The notes: generated by a model not told the origin, from the letters alone. Counted from the stretch's first letter, positions 16,706-25,934 are shown. The stretch: 64,000 nucleotides of DNA from Conexibacter woesei DSM 14684 (GCF_000025265.1 NC_013739.1:5752001-5816000), one strand, 5' to 3'. Translations and numbers: made by a program.

Positions 16706-18131
16706 TTGAACCCTCCATCTGCAACTCGATCAGGCGGTTCATCTCGACCGCGTACTCCATCGGCAGCTCCTTCGTGATCGGCTCGATGAAGCCGTTCACG
16801 ATCAGCTTCGACGCCTCTTCCTCGTTGATCCCGTGCGACTGCAGGTAGAAGACCTGCTCCTCGCCGATCTTCGAGACCGTCGCCTCGTGTCCGACGTCGA
16901 CGTCGTCCTCGCCGATGCGGATCGTCGGGTAGGTGTCCGAGCGCGAGTCCTCGTCGAGCAGCAGCGCGTCGCAGACGACCTTCGACTTCGACCCGTGGGC
17001 GCCCTTGGCGACCTCCAACAGGCCGCGGTAGGAGCCCCGCCCGCCGTCCTTGGAGATCGACTTGGCGAAGATGTTCGAGGTCGTGTTCGGCGCGGCGTGG
17101 ATGATCTTGCCGCCGGCGTCCTGGTGCTGGCCTCTGCCGGCGAACGCGATCGAGAGGATCTCGCCGTGGGCGCGCTCGCCCATCAGGTAGACGGACGGGT
17201 ACTTCATCGTCAGCTTCGAGCCGAGGTTGCAGTCGACCCACTCGACCGTCGCGTCGGTCTCGGCGATCGCGCGCTTGGTGACGAGGTTGTAGACGTTCTG
17301 CGACCAGTTCTGCACGGTCGTGTAGCGGATGCGCGCGCCGGGCTTGGCGATCAGCTCCACGACGGCGGAGTGCAGCGAGTCAGACGAGTACGTCGGCGCG
17401 GTGCAGCCCTCGACGTAGTGCACGTAGGAGCCCTCGTCGGCGATGATCAGCGTCCGCTCGAACTGGCCCATGTTCTCCGTGTTGATGCGGAAGTAGGCCT
17501 GCAGCGGCATCTCGACGTGGACGCCCGGCGGCACGTAGACGAACGAGCCGCCCGACCACACGGCGCTGTTGAGCGCGGCGAGCTTGTTGTCGTTCGGCGG
17601 GATGATCGTCGCGAAGTACTCGCGCAAGAGGTCCGGATGCTCGCGCAGCGCCGTGTCCATGTCGGTGAAGATGACGCCCTGGTCCTCGAGGTCTCTGTGG
17701 ACCTGGTGGTAGACGACCTCGGACTCGTACTGCGCGCCGACACCGGCGAGGAATCTGCGCTCCGCCTCCGGGATCCCGAGCCGGTCGAACGTCTTCTTGA
17801 CGTCCTCGGGGACGTCGTCCCACGAGCGCTCGGAGCGCTCGGAGGCGCGCACGAAGTAGTGGATGTCCTCGAAGTCGAGCTCCGCCAGCATCGGCGAGCC
17901 CCATCTCGGCATCCCGTGCGCGAAGAAGTGGTCGAGCGCCTTGAGGCGGAACTCCCGCATCCACTGCGGCTCGTCCTTGAACTCCGAGATCTTCTCGACG
18001 ATCTCTCTGTTGATGCCCTTGGGCGCCTTGTACAGGTAGTTCTCGGCGTCGTGGAAGCCGAACCGCTCCGTGTAGTCGGCGTTGATCCCCTTGAGCGCTT
18101 CCTGTTCGGCGAGCACTTCGGGAGTGGCCAT
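16698..18131 (-). CDS. sufB: SufB, Fe-S cluster scaffold
   Basis: 477 residues from ATG at 18131, with GGAGG 9 nt upstream; a TTG three codons earlier is too close to that site. The family landmarks [53 protein letters not shown] and [21 protein letters not shown] are all present. SufB carries the nascent cluster and receives sulfur from SufS/SufU. One nucleotide separates it from the Rieske gene upstream; sufD follows with an overlap. The sequence is strongly conserved and complete. Confidence 0.97.
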   Translation of the reverse strand: MATPEVLAEQEALKGINADYTERFGFHDAENYLYKAPKGINREIVEKISEFKDEPQWMREFRLKALDHFFAHGMPRWGSPMLAELDFEDIHYFVRASERSERSWDDVPEDVKKTFDRLGIPEAERRFLAGVGAQYESEVVYHQVHRDLEDQGVIFTDMDTALREHPDLLREYFATIIPPNDNKLAALNSAVWSGGSFVYVPPGVHVEMPLQAYFRINTENMGQFERTLIIADEGSYVHYVEGCTAPTYSSDSLHSAVVELIAKPGARIRYTTVQNWSQNVYNLVTKRAIAETDATVEWVDCNLGSKLTMKYPSVYLMGERAHGEILSIAFAGRGQHQDAGGKIIHAAPNTTSNIFAKSISKDGGRGSYRGLLEVAKGAHGSKSKVVCDALLLDEDSRSDTYPTIRIGEDDVDVGHEATVSKIGEEQVFYLQSHGINEEEASKLIVNGFIEPITKELPMEYAVEMNRLIELQMEGSIG

Positions 18132-18132
18132 G

Positions 18133-18450
18133 TCAGTCAACCTCCAGCTTGATCACGTTGTCGTCGATGACCACGGCGAACGTATCCACCGCGACATATG
18201 CCGGCAGCGTGAGCGGCGCACCGGTCTTCAGGTCGAAGAGCGACCCGTGGCGAGGGCATTCGATCGTGCACTTCTCGGAGTCCAACAGGCCCTCGACGAG
18301 GGGGCCGTCGTCGTGCGAGCAGCGGTCCTCGATCGCGTAGATCGTTCCGGCGCAGTTGAAGACGCCGATCTCGAGATCGTCGGTCTCGACGAGCCGCATC
18401 GCTCCAGGGGGCAGCTCTTCGAGTGGACAGACGGTGATCGTTTCCGGCAC
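18133..18450 (-). CDS. Rieske-type [2Fe-2S] ferredoxin of the suf operon
   Basis: 105 residues if started at GTG 18450, the normal length for a stand-alone Rieske ferredoxin; an ATG at 18489 would add 13 residues. The cluster ligands are in RCSHDDGPL (Cys-x-His) and [11 protein letters not shown] (Cys-x2-His). Related ferredoxins sit inside suf operons of other actinobacteria, where they may deliver electrons for cluster assembly; that role is not proven. It is followed after 1 nt by sufB. Confidence 0.9.
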   Translation of the reverse strand: MPETITVCPLEELPPGAMRLVETDDLEIGVFNCAGTIYAIEDRCSHDDGPLVEGLLDSEKCTIECPRHGSLFDLKTGAPLTLPAYVAVDTFAVVIDDNVIKLEVD

Positions 18451-18492
18451 GGGGGAAGAAGTCCTAGTCAGATGATCGGATTTACACATCCG

Positions 18493-18512
18493 ATTGTAGC
18501 GGGGACCCCCGC
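18493..18512 (-). promoter_or_regulatory. TACAAT -10 box with adjacent palindrome upstream of the Rieske-sufB-sufD genes
   Basis: On the minus strand TACAAT (18498-18493) is close to the ideal -10 box. Immediately upstream the palindrome GCGGGG-GT-CCCCGC (18512-18499) covers the spacer region, where a repressor could sit; alternatively it ends the sufU transcript. No good -35 is visible. Confidence 0.45.
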
Positions 18513-18562
18513 ATCTGCCGCGCGCGGCGCGCACAAGGCGCGAAGCACCTGCTGAGCGGCGC

Positions 18563-18976
18563 CTACGCCGCTTCGTCGGCGTCGGGCCAGGCGGCGGCGC
18601 CGCCGAGCGCCGCGCTCTTGAGCACCTTCAGCGACAGCAGCGCGCACTTCATCCGCGTGGCCGAGATGTCGATCCCGAGCAGCTCGAGGACGAACGACTT
18701 GTCGAGCCGCATCAGGTCCTCGACCGGCATGCCCTTGACCTCGTCCGAGCTCATCGAGGCGGCCGCCTGCGAGATCGCGCAGCCGTGGCCGGAGAAGCGG
18801 ATCTGCTCGACGCGGTTCTCCGCGTCGACGGCGATCTGGACGCGCAGCGTGTCGCCGCAGAGCGGGTTGGAGTCCTCGAACTCGAGGTCGGGGCTGACCA
18901 GCTCCTCCTCGGGGGGCGACCAGTTGTGAGGCCGCTTGTAGTGCTCGAGGATGTACTCGCGGTACAGATCGTCCAT
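18563..18976 (-). CDS. sufU: SufU, zinc-dependent sulfur acceptor/transferase
   Basis: 137 residues. The three family cysteines are in NPLCGD, GHGCAIS and MKCALLSLK, and the loop between the first two has the SufU rather than IscU length. In Gram-positive bacteria SufU takes the persulfide from SufS and passes it to SufB. It lies downstream of sufS but separated by 270 bases with two strong hairpins, so its expression may be partly independent. Confidence 0.93.
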   Translation of the reverse strand: MDDLYREYILEHYKRPHNWSPPEEELVSPDLEFEDSNPLCGDTLRVQIAVDAENRVEQIRFSGHGCAISQAAASMSSDEVKGMPVEDLMRLDKSFVLELLGIDISATRMKCALLSLKVLKSAALGGAAAWPDADEAA

Positions 18977-19018
18977 GGTCGCTAGAGCGTAGCGGGGCGC
19001 CGCCGGCGAGCAGGGGGC

Positions 19019-19045
19019 GCGCCCGGCGCATGCTGCGCCGGGCGC
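19019..19045. terminator. First of two hairpins between sufS and sufU
   Basis: Perfect 12-bp arms GCGCCCGGCGCA and TGCGCCGGGCGC with a TGC loop. It lies in the 270-base space (18977-19246) that otherwise holds no gene. It may terminate or attenuate the sufS message, or mark an RNA processing point. Confidence 0.6.
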
Positions 19046-19056
19046 CCCAGAAGAGG

Positions 19057-19089
19057 CGGCGGGGGGTGTGGTCGCGACACCCCCCGCCG
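19057..19089. terminator. Second hairpin between sufS and sufU
   Basis: Perfect 13-bp arms (CGGCGGGGGGTGT and ACACCCCCCGCCG) with a 7-nt loop. Read on the minus strand it comes before the first hairpin, so a transcript from sufS meets two stable stems before reaching sufU. The AT-richer stretch at 19190-19225 further upstream contains a possible minus-strand -10 (TAGTAT). Confidence 0.6.
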
Positions 19090-19246
19090 GTTCGCCGCGT
19101 GCGAGCCCGCGTCCCCGCGAGCAGGTGGATGGCGGCAGGTCGGATCGATTTCGGGTGCGCTTTCACGCCCCCTCGACCAGACGAGCGTCATACTAGTAGT
19201 TCAATGCGCTGAAGTAAAGTGCATAGCTGCAGCGAAGGATTCGCAG

Positions 19247-20491
19247 CTACAGCTGGAAGATGCGGCGAACCTCGTGCAGCCCGTCGATCAGGGCGTCGAC
19301 GTCAGCCGTGGTCGTGTGCGCGGCGAAGCTCGCGCGTGTCGTCGCCGGCACCCCGAGCCGCCGCATCAGCGGCTGTGCGCAGTGGTGGCCGGCCCGCACG
19401 CAGATCTGCTCGCGGCCGAGCAGCTCCGCGACGTCGTGCGGGTGGACGCCGTCGATCGCGAACGAGACGAGCGCGCCGCGGTGCTCGGCGGCCGGCCCGT
19501 AGACCGACAGGCCGGGGACCTCCGTCAGCCGTTCCAGCGCGTAGCGCGTGATCTCGCGCTCGTGCGCGTGAACCGCCGTGACGCCGAGCTCGTCGAGCCA
19601 CTCGACCGCCGCGCCGAGCGCGGTCGCCTCGACGTACGGCGAGGTGCCCGCCTCGAACTTCCACGGCAGCTCCTTCCACGTCGAGGAGTCGAAGTCGACC
19701 GTGCCGATCATGTCGCCGCCGGTCAGGAACGGCTCCATCTCCTCCAGCAGCTCGCGCCGCCCGTGCAGCACGCCGACGCCAGTCGGGCCGTAGACCTTGT
19801 GGCCGGTGAAGCCGTAGAAGTCGGCGCCGATCGCCGCGACGTCGACGGGCATCTGCGGGACCGCCTGCGCGCCGTCGACGAGCACGACCGCGCCGGCCGC
19901 GTGCGCGCGCCGGACGATCTCCTGCACCGGGTTGACGGTGCCGAGGACGTTGGAGACGTGCGCCACCGCGACGAGCTTCGGCGCGCGTGCGAGCAGCGCG
20001 TCGAGCGAGTCGAGGTCGAGCCGCCCGTCGGCGGTCAGCTCGACGTACGCCAGTCTCGCGCCGACCGCCTTCGCCAGCTGCTGCCACGGGACGATGTTCG
20101 CGTGGTGCTCCATCGGCGTCAGCACGATCGTGTCGCCGGCGCCGACGTTCGCGCGCCCCCACGAGTACGCGACGAGGTTGATCGCCTCGGTCACGTTCTT
20201 CGTGAAGATCGTCTCCGCCGGTCGCGCCCCGACGAAGCGCGCGATCCGCTCGCGCGCCCCCTCGAAGCGCTCCGTCGCCTCCTGCGCGAGCGTGTACACG
20301 CCGCGGTGGATGTTCGCGTTGTGCAGGCGGAATGACTGCTCGATCGCCGCGATCACGGCGTCCGGCTTCTGCGCGGTCGCGCCGGAGTCGAGGTAGACGA
20401 TCCGCTTGCCGCCGATCTCGCGTTGGAGGATCGGGAACTGCGCCGCCACCGCGGCGGCGTCGAACGCTGCGATCGAGGAGGCGGCGGTCAT
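19247..20491 (-). CDS. sufS: SufS, group II cysteine desulfurase
   Basis: 414 residues from ATG at 20491. The PLP lysine is in GFTGHKVYGPTG and the catalytic cysteine in RAGHHCAQPLMRRL. Other landmarks are YLDSGATAQKP, MEHHANIVPWQ and FEAGTSP. It removes sulfur from cysteine, giving alanine and an enzyme persulfide that SufU accepts. It starts 4 nt after the sufC stop, so the two are co-translated. Confidence 0.97.
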   Translation of the reverse strand: MTAASSIAAFDAAAVAAQFPILQREIGGKRIVYLDSGATAQKPDAVIAAIEQSFRLHNANIHRGVYTLAQEATERFEGARERIARFVGARPAETIFTKNVTEAINLVAYSWGRANVGAGDTIVLTPMEHHANIVPWQQLAKAVGARLAYVELTADGRLDLDSLDALLARAPKLVAVAHVSNVLGTVNPVQEIVRRAHAAGAVVLVDGAQAVPQMPVDVAAIGADFYGFTGHKVYGPTGVGVLHGRRELLEEMEPFLTGGDMIGTVDFDSSTWKELPWKFEAGTSPYVEATALGAAVEWLDELGVTAVHAHEREITRYALERLTEVPGLSVYGPAAEHRGALVSFAIDGVHPHDVAELLGREQICVRAGHHCAQPLMRRLGVPATTRASFAAHTTTADVDALIDGLHEVRRIFQL

Positions 20492-20495
20492 GACG

Positions 20496-21269
20496 TCACG
20501 AGGCCGCGGCGGCGGCCTCGACCTCGTCTCTGATCCAGCCGTAGCCCTTCTCCTCGAGCACGGTGACGAGCTCGGGGCCGCCCTCCTTGACGATCCGGCC
20601 CTCGTACATCACGTGCACGTGGCTGGGCTGCACGAGGTGGAGGATGCGCTGGTAGTGGGTGATGATCAGCACGCCCATGTGGTCGCCCGCGACGGCGTTC
20701 ACGCCGTTGGAGACGACGCGCAGGGCGTCGATGTCGAGACCGGAGTCGGTCTCGTCGAGGATCGCCAGCTCGGGTCTCTGGAGCGCGAGCTGGAGGATCT
20801 CCATGCGCTTCTTCTCACCGCCGGAGAAGCCCTCGTTCAGATACCGGCTGGAGAACTGTCTCGGCACCTCGGTCAGCTTCATCGCCGCCTCGACCGTCGT
20901 GCGGAAGTCCTTCAGCGAGATCGGCTCCTCGCCGCGCGACTCGCGGTGCGCGTTGATCACCGTGCGGAGGTACTTCGTGACGGTCACGCCCGGCACCGCG
21001 ACTGGGTACTGGAACGCCATGAACAGCCCGGCGCGCGCACGCTCGTCCGTGTCCGCCTCCGTGATGTCCTCGCCCTTGAAGATGATCTGGCCATCGGTCA
21101 CGTCGAGGTTCGGGTGACCCATCACGACGTTCGCCAGCGTCGACTTGCCGGACCCGTTCGGGCCCATCAGGGCGTGGATCTCGCCCTTGCCGATCGAGAG
21201 GTCGAGACCCTTGAGGATCTCCTTCTCGCCGACGCGGACGTGGAGGTTGCGGATTTCGAGCTCGGCCAT
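20496..21269 (-). CDS. sufC: SufC, ATPase of the SufBCD complex
   Basis: 257 residues from ATG at 21269, with GGAGA just upstream. Walker A is GPNGSGKST, the Q-loop is in FMAFQYP, the signature is GFSGGEKKRMEIL, Walker B is LAILDETDSGLD and the H-loop is in IITHYQRIL. SufC hydrolyses ATP to drive conformational change of SufB-SufD during cluster assembly. It is 29 nt downstream of the rrf2 regulator gene and 4 nt before sufS. Confidence 0.97.
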   Translation of the reverse strand: MAELEIRNLHVRVGEKEILKGLDLSIGKGEIHALMGPNGSGKSTLANVVMGHPNLDVTDGQIIFKGEDITEADTDERARAGLFMAFQYPVAVPGVTVTKYLRTVINAHRESRGEEPISLKDFRTTVEAAMKLTEVPRQFSSRYLNEGFSGGEKKRMEILQLALQRPELAILDETDSGLDIDALRVVSNGVNAVAGDHMGVLIITHYQRILHLVQPSHVHVMYEGRIVKEGGPELVTVLEEKGYGWIRDEVEAAAAAS

Positions 21270-21298
21270 GGTCTCCGGGTTTCGGGTGGGGGATTCGT

Positions 21299-21772
21299 TC
21301 AGGAGGCTTCGACGGCGACGCGTCTGCTGCTCTCGCCGCGCGAGAACTCCACCAGCTCGGCGAGCGTGGTGGTCTGCAGCGAGCGGATGACGCCGCCCTG
21401 GACGCGCATCCACAGCAGCTTCGTGGCGCAGTGCTGATCCGCGTCGCCGTGGTCGACGTGCGAGCACAGCACGCGTTCGGTGTGCTCGTTGACGAAGCAC
21501 TCCATCGGCGCGATCGCGCCCTCGAGCGCGAGCACGACCTCGTCCATCGTGATCTCCTCAGCGGGGCGCGCGAGCCAATAGCCGCCGTGCGCGCCGCGCG
21601 CGCTTCTGACGAGCTCCGCCTTCTTCAGCCGCGCCACGACCTGCTCCAGGTACGCGAGCGGCAGCTGCTCGGCGGCGGCGATCGCCTTCAAGCTGATCGG
21701 CTGCTCCGCCCCCTGGCGGCCCAGCTCGACCATCAGGCGCACACCGTACTCCGCCTTGGAAGAGAAGATCAT
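21299..21772 (-). CDS. Rrf2/IscR-family Fe-S-sensing regulator of the suf operon
   Basis: 157 residues from ATG at 21772. The winged helix starts MIFSSKAEYGVRLMVEL, with recognition region AEQLPLAYLEQVVARLKKA and a wing SARGAHGGYWLARP. Three cysteines (ECFVNEH, VLCSHVDHG, DQHCAT), spaced C-x10-C-x11-C, could hold a cluster; the spacing is wider than in E. coli IscR (C-x5-C-x5-C). As first gene of the cluster it most likely senses Fe-S supply and controls its own operon. The ATG follows an extended -10 (TGGTAGGAT) by 7 nt. Confidence 0.9.
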   Translation of the reverse strand: MIFSSKAEYGVRLMVELGRQGAEQPISLKAIAAAEQLPLAYLEQVVARLKKAELVRSARGAHGGYWLARPAEEITMDEVVLALEGAIAPMECFVNEHTERVLCSHVDHGDADQHCATKLLWMRVQGGVIRSLQTTTLAELVEFSRGESSRRVAVEAS

Positions 21773-21845
21773 GAGGGAAATCCTACCAGCGGGGTCGGTG
21801 TTCGCCGGCGCCGCACCACGACGGCTGACCGCCCGCTCGTTCATA

Positions 21846-23045
21846 GTGCCCGACGTGCCACACGCATCTGTTCCCACGCTCTCCGGCGACGACGAGATCG
21901 CCCGCGTCGCCGAGCTGGCGAGAGCGGCCGGCCGCCTCGGCATCGACACCGAGTTCATGTCGGAGGGCCGCTACCGCGCGCTGCTCTGCCTCGTCCAGGT
22001 CGCCGTCGACGACGCCGACGCGCCGAACGGCGTCCGCATCGCGCTGTTCGACCCGTTCGACAAGCTCGACTTCGCGCCGCTCGCCGCGGTCCTCGCCGAT
22101 CCTGAGATCGAGATCGTCCTGCACGCCGCGCGACAGGACGTCGCGATCATGCGCCGCGCCTGGAGAACGGACGTGCGCGAGGTCTTCGACACGCAGGTCG
22201 CGGCCGGCTTCGCCGGCTACGGCGCGCAGACCGGCTACGGCAACCTGCTCGGCGCCGCGCTCGGCCAGCGCGTCGGCAAGACCGCCAGCTACACGCGCTG
22301 GGACGCGCGCCCGCTGACCGAGGAGCAGCTCTCCTACGCCGCCGAGGACGTGCTCCACCTGCTGCAGCTGAGCGACGCGCTGCACGACAAGCTGAGCGCG
22401 CACGGCCGTCTCCAGTGGGCTCAGGAGGAGTGCCGCCGGATGGACGAGGCGACCGACGAGCGCGACCCCGAGACGGCGTACGAGCGCCTCCCCCGCTCCG
22501 GCCAGCTCGACCCCAGAGCCCGCGCCGTCGCGCGCGAGGTGGCGGCGTGGCGCGAGCGGACGGCGCAGCAGGAGGACAAGCCGGTCGGGACGATCCTGCC
22601 CGACCCGGCGCTCGTCGAGATCGCCAAGCGCAAGCCGTCGAGCCCGCGCGAGCTGGAGCAGATCCGCGGTCTGCACGGCGGCCACCTGCGCCGCCGCGGC
22701 CAGGCGATCGTCGAGGCGGTCGAGCGCGGGCGTGCGGCCGAGCCGATCGCGCGCGAAGCGCGCCGGCCTGGCGGCGAGCAGGGCGACGCACCGCTGATCG
22801 CGCTGGTCGAGGCGGTCATCCGGACGCGCGCGATCGAGGCGGAGCTGGCGTACGAGCTGGTCGCCTCGCGCGCCGATCTGGAGCAGATCGTGATCGCGGC
22901 GCGGCGCGGCGACCCGCAGCCGAGCGTGCGCGCGCTGAGCGGCTGGCGGCGCGAGCTGGTCGGGGAGGAGATCGCGGAGCTGCTCGCCGGCCGGCGAGCG
23001 GTGACGATCTCCCACGGCAAGCTCGACGTGACGCCCTCCGTCTGA
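21846..23045 (+). CDS. rnd: RNase D-like 3'-5' exoribonuclease with HRDC domains
   Basis: About 399 residues from GTG at 21846; GTG 21855 is possible, and starts overlapping the divergent rrf2 gene are less likely. DEDD exonuclease motifs: GIDTEF (DxE), HAARQDVAIMRR (motif II) and YAAEDVLHLLQL (motif III, YxxxD). An HRDC domain follows at about residues 215-300, and a second HRDC-like helical region is at the C-terminus. RNase D trims the 3' ends of stable RNA precursors. It stands alone between divergent rrf2 and the deacetylase gene. Confidence 0.9.
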   Translation: MPDVPHASVPTLSGDDEIARVAELARAAGRLGIDTEFMSEGRYRALLCLVQVAVDDADAPNGVRIALFDPFDKLDFAPLAAVLADPEIEIVLHAARQDVAIMRRAWRTDVREVFDTQVAAGFAGYGAQTGYGNLLGAALGQRVGKTASYTRWDARPLTEEQLSYAAEDVLHLLQLSDALHDKLSAHGRLQWAQEECRRMDEATDERDPETAYERLPRSGQLDPRARAVAREVAAWRERTAQQEDKPVGTILPDPALVEIAKRKPSSPRELEQIRGLHGGHLRRRGQAIVEAVERGRAAEPIAREARRPGGEQGDAPLIALVEAVIRTRAIEAELAYELVASRADLEQIVIAARRGDPQPSVRALSGWRRELVGEEIAELLAGRRAVTISHGKLDVTPSV

Positions 23046-23152
23046 CACCCACCGCCTGACGGCGGCGCACCCGGGCGGCGCGCCGTGCGCGCGACGTAAC
23101 AGTTTCATTGCAGAGGAGGCGTTCCGCGCCGGAATCCGTATGGTCCTGCGCC

Positions 23153-24394
23153 ATGCTCAGCCGGATCCTCCAGCTCGCGGTCCTTGCCGTGGTGACGCTC
23201 GCTTTCTCGCCACTCGTCGCGTCGGCCCAGGCGCCGGGCGGAGGCCGCGGCGGAGGCGGAGGCGCCGCGCCCGGCGGAGGCGAAGCGCCGACGCAGCCCG
23301 AGACGACCGCGCCGACGCCGCTGAGGCTCGACGCGGCGTCGCTGAAGCAGGCCGGCGACGGTCTGGAGCTGAGCTTCTCGACGACCGAGCGCTGGTCGCC
23401 GGCGTCGCTGCGCAACGGCAGACGGTCGCTGTGCCTGCGGCTCGTCTTCGAGACGACGTCGGTCAACTCGCGTGACGTCTGCGTGCGACGCAGAGGCGCG
23501 ACGACGACGCTGACGCTGGCGCGCGTGCTGCGCTCCGGCGGCCACGGCCCGCTGCACGCGCTCGACGCGCGCGTGCGCAAGCCCAGTCCGCGCTCGCTGA
23601 CCGCGCGCCTCTCGCTCGCCAAGATCGGGATCGCGGCCGGCTCCTCCGTCCGCTGGCGCGTGATCTCGTCGACCGACGGCTGCGACCTCGCCGGCGGCGG
23701 CAACTGCTTCCAGGCGCGCCCGCAGGACGGCGCCGTACTGTCGCTGGCCACGCCCCAGCCGATCGGCTGCATCCCGGCCGGCCCTGCCTACGTCACGAAC
23801 GGCTCGCGCGCGAGGAAGCAGGTCGCGCTGACGTTCGACGACGGCCCGTCGGCGCTGACGCCGAACTTCCTCGACGTGCTCAGAAGCAAGGGCGTGAAGG
23901 GCACTTTCTTCATGATCGGCCAGCAGGTCGCGCCGAACGCGAGCCTCGTGCGACGGATGCTCGCCGAGGGCCACGAGCTGGCCGACCACACGTGGAGCCA
24001 CCCGAACGTCTCGGCCGGCGGCTCGTTCGCCTCCGGCCAGATCACGTCCACCGCGGGCGCGATCCAGGCCGCCAGCGGCTTCCGGCCCTGCTCCTTCCGC
24101 GCGCCCGGCGGCGCGGTCAGCCCGGCGCTGACCGGCCTCGCGCGCGGGCTCGGCTTCACGACCGTGCAGTGGGACGTCGACCCGCTCGACTGGAAGACGC
24201 CCGGCAGCGACGCGATCTACTCGCGGATCGTCGGCCGCACGCGCAACGGCTCGATCGTGCTGATGCACGACGGCGGCGGACCCCGCTCGCAGACGCTCGC
24301 CGCGCTGCCGCGGATCATCGACACGTTGAGAGCGCGCGGCTACCGCTTCGTGACGGTCGCTGACATGCTCGGCGCCACGTTCACGTATCGCTAG
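23153..24394 (+). CDS. Secreted polysaccharide deacetylase (NodB domain)
   Basis: 413 residues from ATG at 23153, preceded 8 nt upstream by TATGGT. A signal peptide (about residues 1-26) leads to a Gly/Pro-rich linker, a beta-rich domain of unknown type (about 55-195) with two cysteine pairs, and a C-terminal NodB domain. Catalytic motifs: TFDDGPS, HTWSHPNV (HxxxH metal ligands), RAPGG, DWKTPG and LMHDGGG. The enzyme should remove acetyl groups from peptidoglycan, chitin-like or other GlcNAc polymers outside the cell; the exact substrate is unknown. Confidence 0.92.
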   Translation: MLSRILQLAVLAVVTLAFSPLVASAQAPGGGRGGGGGAAPGGGEAPTQPETTAPTPLRLDAASLKQAGDGLELSFSTTERWSPASLRNGRRSLCLRLVFETTSVNSRDVCVRRRGATTTLTLARVLRSGGHGPLHALDARVRKPSPRSLTARLSLAKIGIAAGSSVRWRVISSTDGCDLAGGGNCFQARPQDGAVLSLATPQPIGCIPAGPAYVTNGSRARKQVALTFDDGPSALTPNFLDVLRSKGVKGTFFMIGQQVAPNASLVRRMLAEGHELADHTWSHPNVSAGGSFASGQITSTAGAIQAASGFRPCSFRAPGGAVSPALTGLARGLGFTTVQWDVDPLDWKTPGSDAIYSRIVGRTRNGSIVLMHDGGGPRSQTLAALPRIIDTLRARGYRFVTVADMLGATFTYR

Positions 24395-24445
24395 CGCTCA
24401 CCGCGCCTCCATGTTGTGGGATTTTGGTATGTTCCAGGCGACCTG

Positions 24446-24461
24446 GGAACACTCGTGTTCC
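24446..24461. promoter_or_regulatory. 16-bp palindromic operator candidate before the HxlR-type gene
   Basis: GGAACAC-TC-GTGTTCC is a perfect inverted repeat 107 nt upstream of the HxlR-type start. A second, bulged inverted repeat (GTTCCAGG with CCTGGGAAC, 24431-24450) overlaps its left arm. The sequence from 24411 to 24435 is AT-richer than its surroundings and probably holds the promoter. Confidence 0.5.
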
Positions 24462-24567
24462 GGGGTCGCCGCAGGCGCCATGAGCTAGTCGTCACTACGG
24501 AGGCCGCTCCGTGTGGCCGGTGTGGCCGAGGGGGCCGTGCAACCGGGGGGAGCGGTGGGGGAACGGC

Positions 24568-25221
24568 ATGCCGCGAAGGGAGTTCGGGGAGAAGCCACGA
24601 CGCCAGTGGGCGCCAGACGCGCGTGCGCTGAACGTCGTCGGCGACCGCTGGCTGATGGTCATCGTGCGCGACCTCGCGGCTGGCCCGCTGCGACTCGACG
24701 AGCTGCGTCGCTGGCTGCCCGGCGTCTCAGCCGGCGCGCTCGAGGCGCGCCTGGCCAAGATGGCCGACGAGGACCTTCTCGTACGGCGCCGCTTCCGCTC
24801 GCTGCCGCCGCGCGTCGACCTCGAGCTGACCGAGCGTGGGCGCTCGCTGCTGCCGGTGATCGGCGAGATCGCGCGATGGGAGCTGCGGACCCACTGGTCG
24901 CGCCCGCGCGAGGACGAATGGGTCGACGTCGCCGCCTGCTTCCGGCTCGCGCCGTTCCTCAGCGAGCCCGGCGCCGTGCACGACGGCGAGCTGGCGCTGA
25001 CGATCCGTGACGGCGAGCACGAGGAGCACTACGCGTTCGTGCGCTCGCGCGGACGCGCGAAGGTCGAGCACCGCGAGGCGCCCGGCGCCGCGACGCGGAT
25101 GAGCGGGACGCAGGACGACTGGGTCCACGCGCTCAGCCCCGACGGCGGCGCCAACGGTCTGCGGATCGAAGGCGAGCCCGCCGCCGCGACCGCGTTCCTG
25201 GGGCTGTTCGCGACGAGCTGA
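24568..25221 (+). CDS. HxlR-type winged-helix regulator with SCP2-like C-terminal domain
   Basis: 217 residues from ATG at 24568. Residues about 14-105 form an HxlR winged helix (ALNVVGDRWLMVIVRDLAAG, then LDELRRWLPGVSAGALEARL and a wing RRRFRSLPPRV). The rest (about 115-217) resembles the sterol-carrier-protein-2-like domain found in a subset of actinobacterial HxlR proteins and may bind a hydrophobic ligand. A G-rich stretch precedes the start. Two palindromes upstream may be its own operator. Confidence 0.85.
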   Translation: MPRREFGEKPRRQWAPDARALNVVGDRWLMVIVRDLAAGPLRLDELRRWLPGVSAGALEARLAKMADEDLLVRRRFRSLPPRVDLELTERGRSLLPVIGEIARWELRTHWSRPREDEWVDVAACFRLAPFLSEPGAVHDGELALTIRDGEHEEHYAFVRSRGRAKVEHREAPGAATRMSGTQDDWVHALSPDGGANGLRIEGEPAAATAFLGLFATS

Positions 25222-25252
25222 GCGGACCCGTAGCAGTGCGAAGCACAAGGTG

Positions 25253-25291
25253 TTCGGCGACCACTGCGTCCCCCACGCAGTGGCCGCCGAA
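25253..25291 (+). terminator. 17-bp hairpin after the HxlR-type gene
   Basis: TTCGGCG-A-CCACTGCGT pairs with ACGCAGTGG-C-CGCCGAA around a CCCCC loop; only one A-C mismatch interrupts 17 bp. No T-run follows. Confidence 0.65.
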
Positions 25292-25934
25292 GCCGTGGGC
25301 CGATTCGAGGCGGCCCTACGGGCGTACGGCCGGCGCCGGTCGCCTGCGCCTGACGGAGGTCCCGGGGTAGAAGACGCCGCGCGCGTGCGAGGGCGCGACG
25401 GCTCCGGGTCCACGTCTCGACAGGCCGGGCGCACACGGGTGCGCCGCCGTACGCTGCCGCCGAGGGGTCGCCGCGTCACCAGATGGTGACGCGTGGGCGT
25501 CGCCTCGTCCGCTCGCCCCGTGCAGAAGGACGTCGGCGGCGGGCGAACACCCGCGCGGGTGCTCGGTCGGCAGGTTTGTTCCGGGTTCCGAACTCATATT
25601 CATTAACCTTCGGAAAACCGAAGAACTCAAGAAACTTGATGATCTTGCAGCGTCGCCTGCCGCGCAGGCGCGGCCCCCTCGACACGAAATCGCCGTGGCT
25701 GCGGCCTTTCGCGCTCCGCACGCTAACGCCCCTGGACGGCCACGTCAACCGATTAATTACGTCCAGGGGGGCGAATTCGAGCCGGACCGGCCGAGATCCC
25801 CGGCGCGACCATTGTTCGCGTTCCTGACGAACGAATCCGCAGCTTTCCGATCTGTCGGGCCGCGATCGGGATCCGCCGTCCTGGCACGTCGGCACGACGC
25901 GCGCCCGCTCGCCGCGCGCGCTCTGGTACGGTCG
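25292..25934. other. Gene-poor island with several inverted repeats and an AT-rich core
   Basis: No convincing gene is seen. A perfect 8-bp hairpin (GCGTCACC-AGAT-GGTGACGC) is at 25473-25492. The stretch 25565-25660 is distinctly AT-rich and includes the hairpin CTTCGG-AAAA-CCGAAG. A 10-bp inverted repeat (CCCCTGGACG, 25729-25738, and CGTCCAGGGG, 25760-25769) flanks an AT-rich 21-nt centre containing ATTAAT. Short open frames here have irregular composition and no ribosome sites. It may hold promoters for the IclR gene, a small RNA, or the remains of lost DNA. Confidence 0.6.

Noticed and set aside
25483-25827. A 114-codon plus-strand frame and a minus-strand frame reading IKFLEFFGF in the gene-poor island
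   Set aside because: No ribosome site, and each crosses hairpins and an abrupt composition change; better explained as non-coding DNA.
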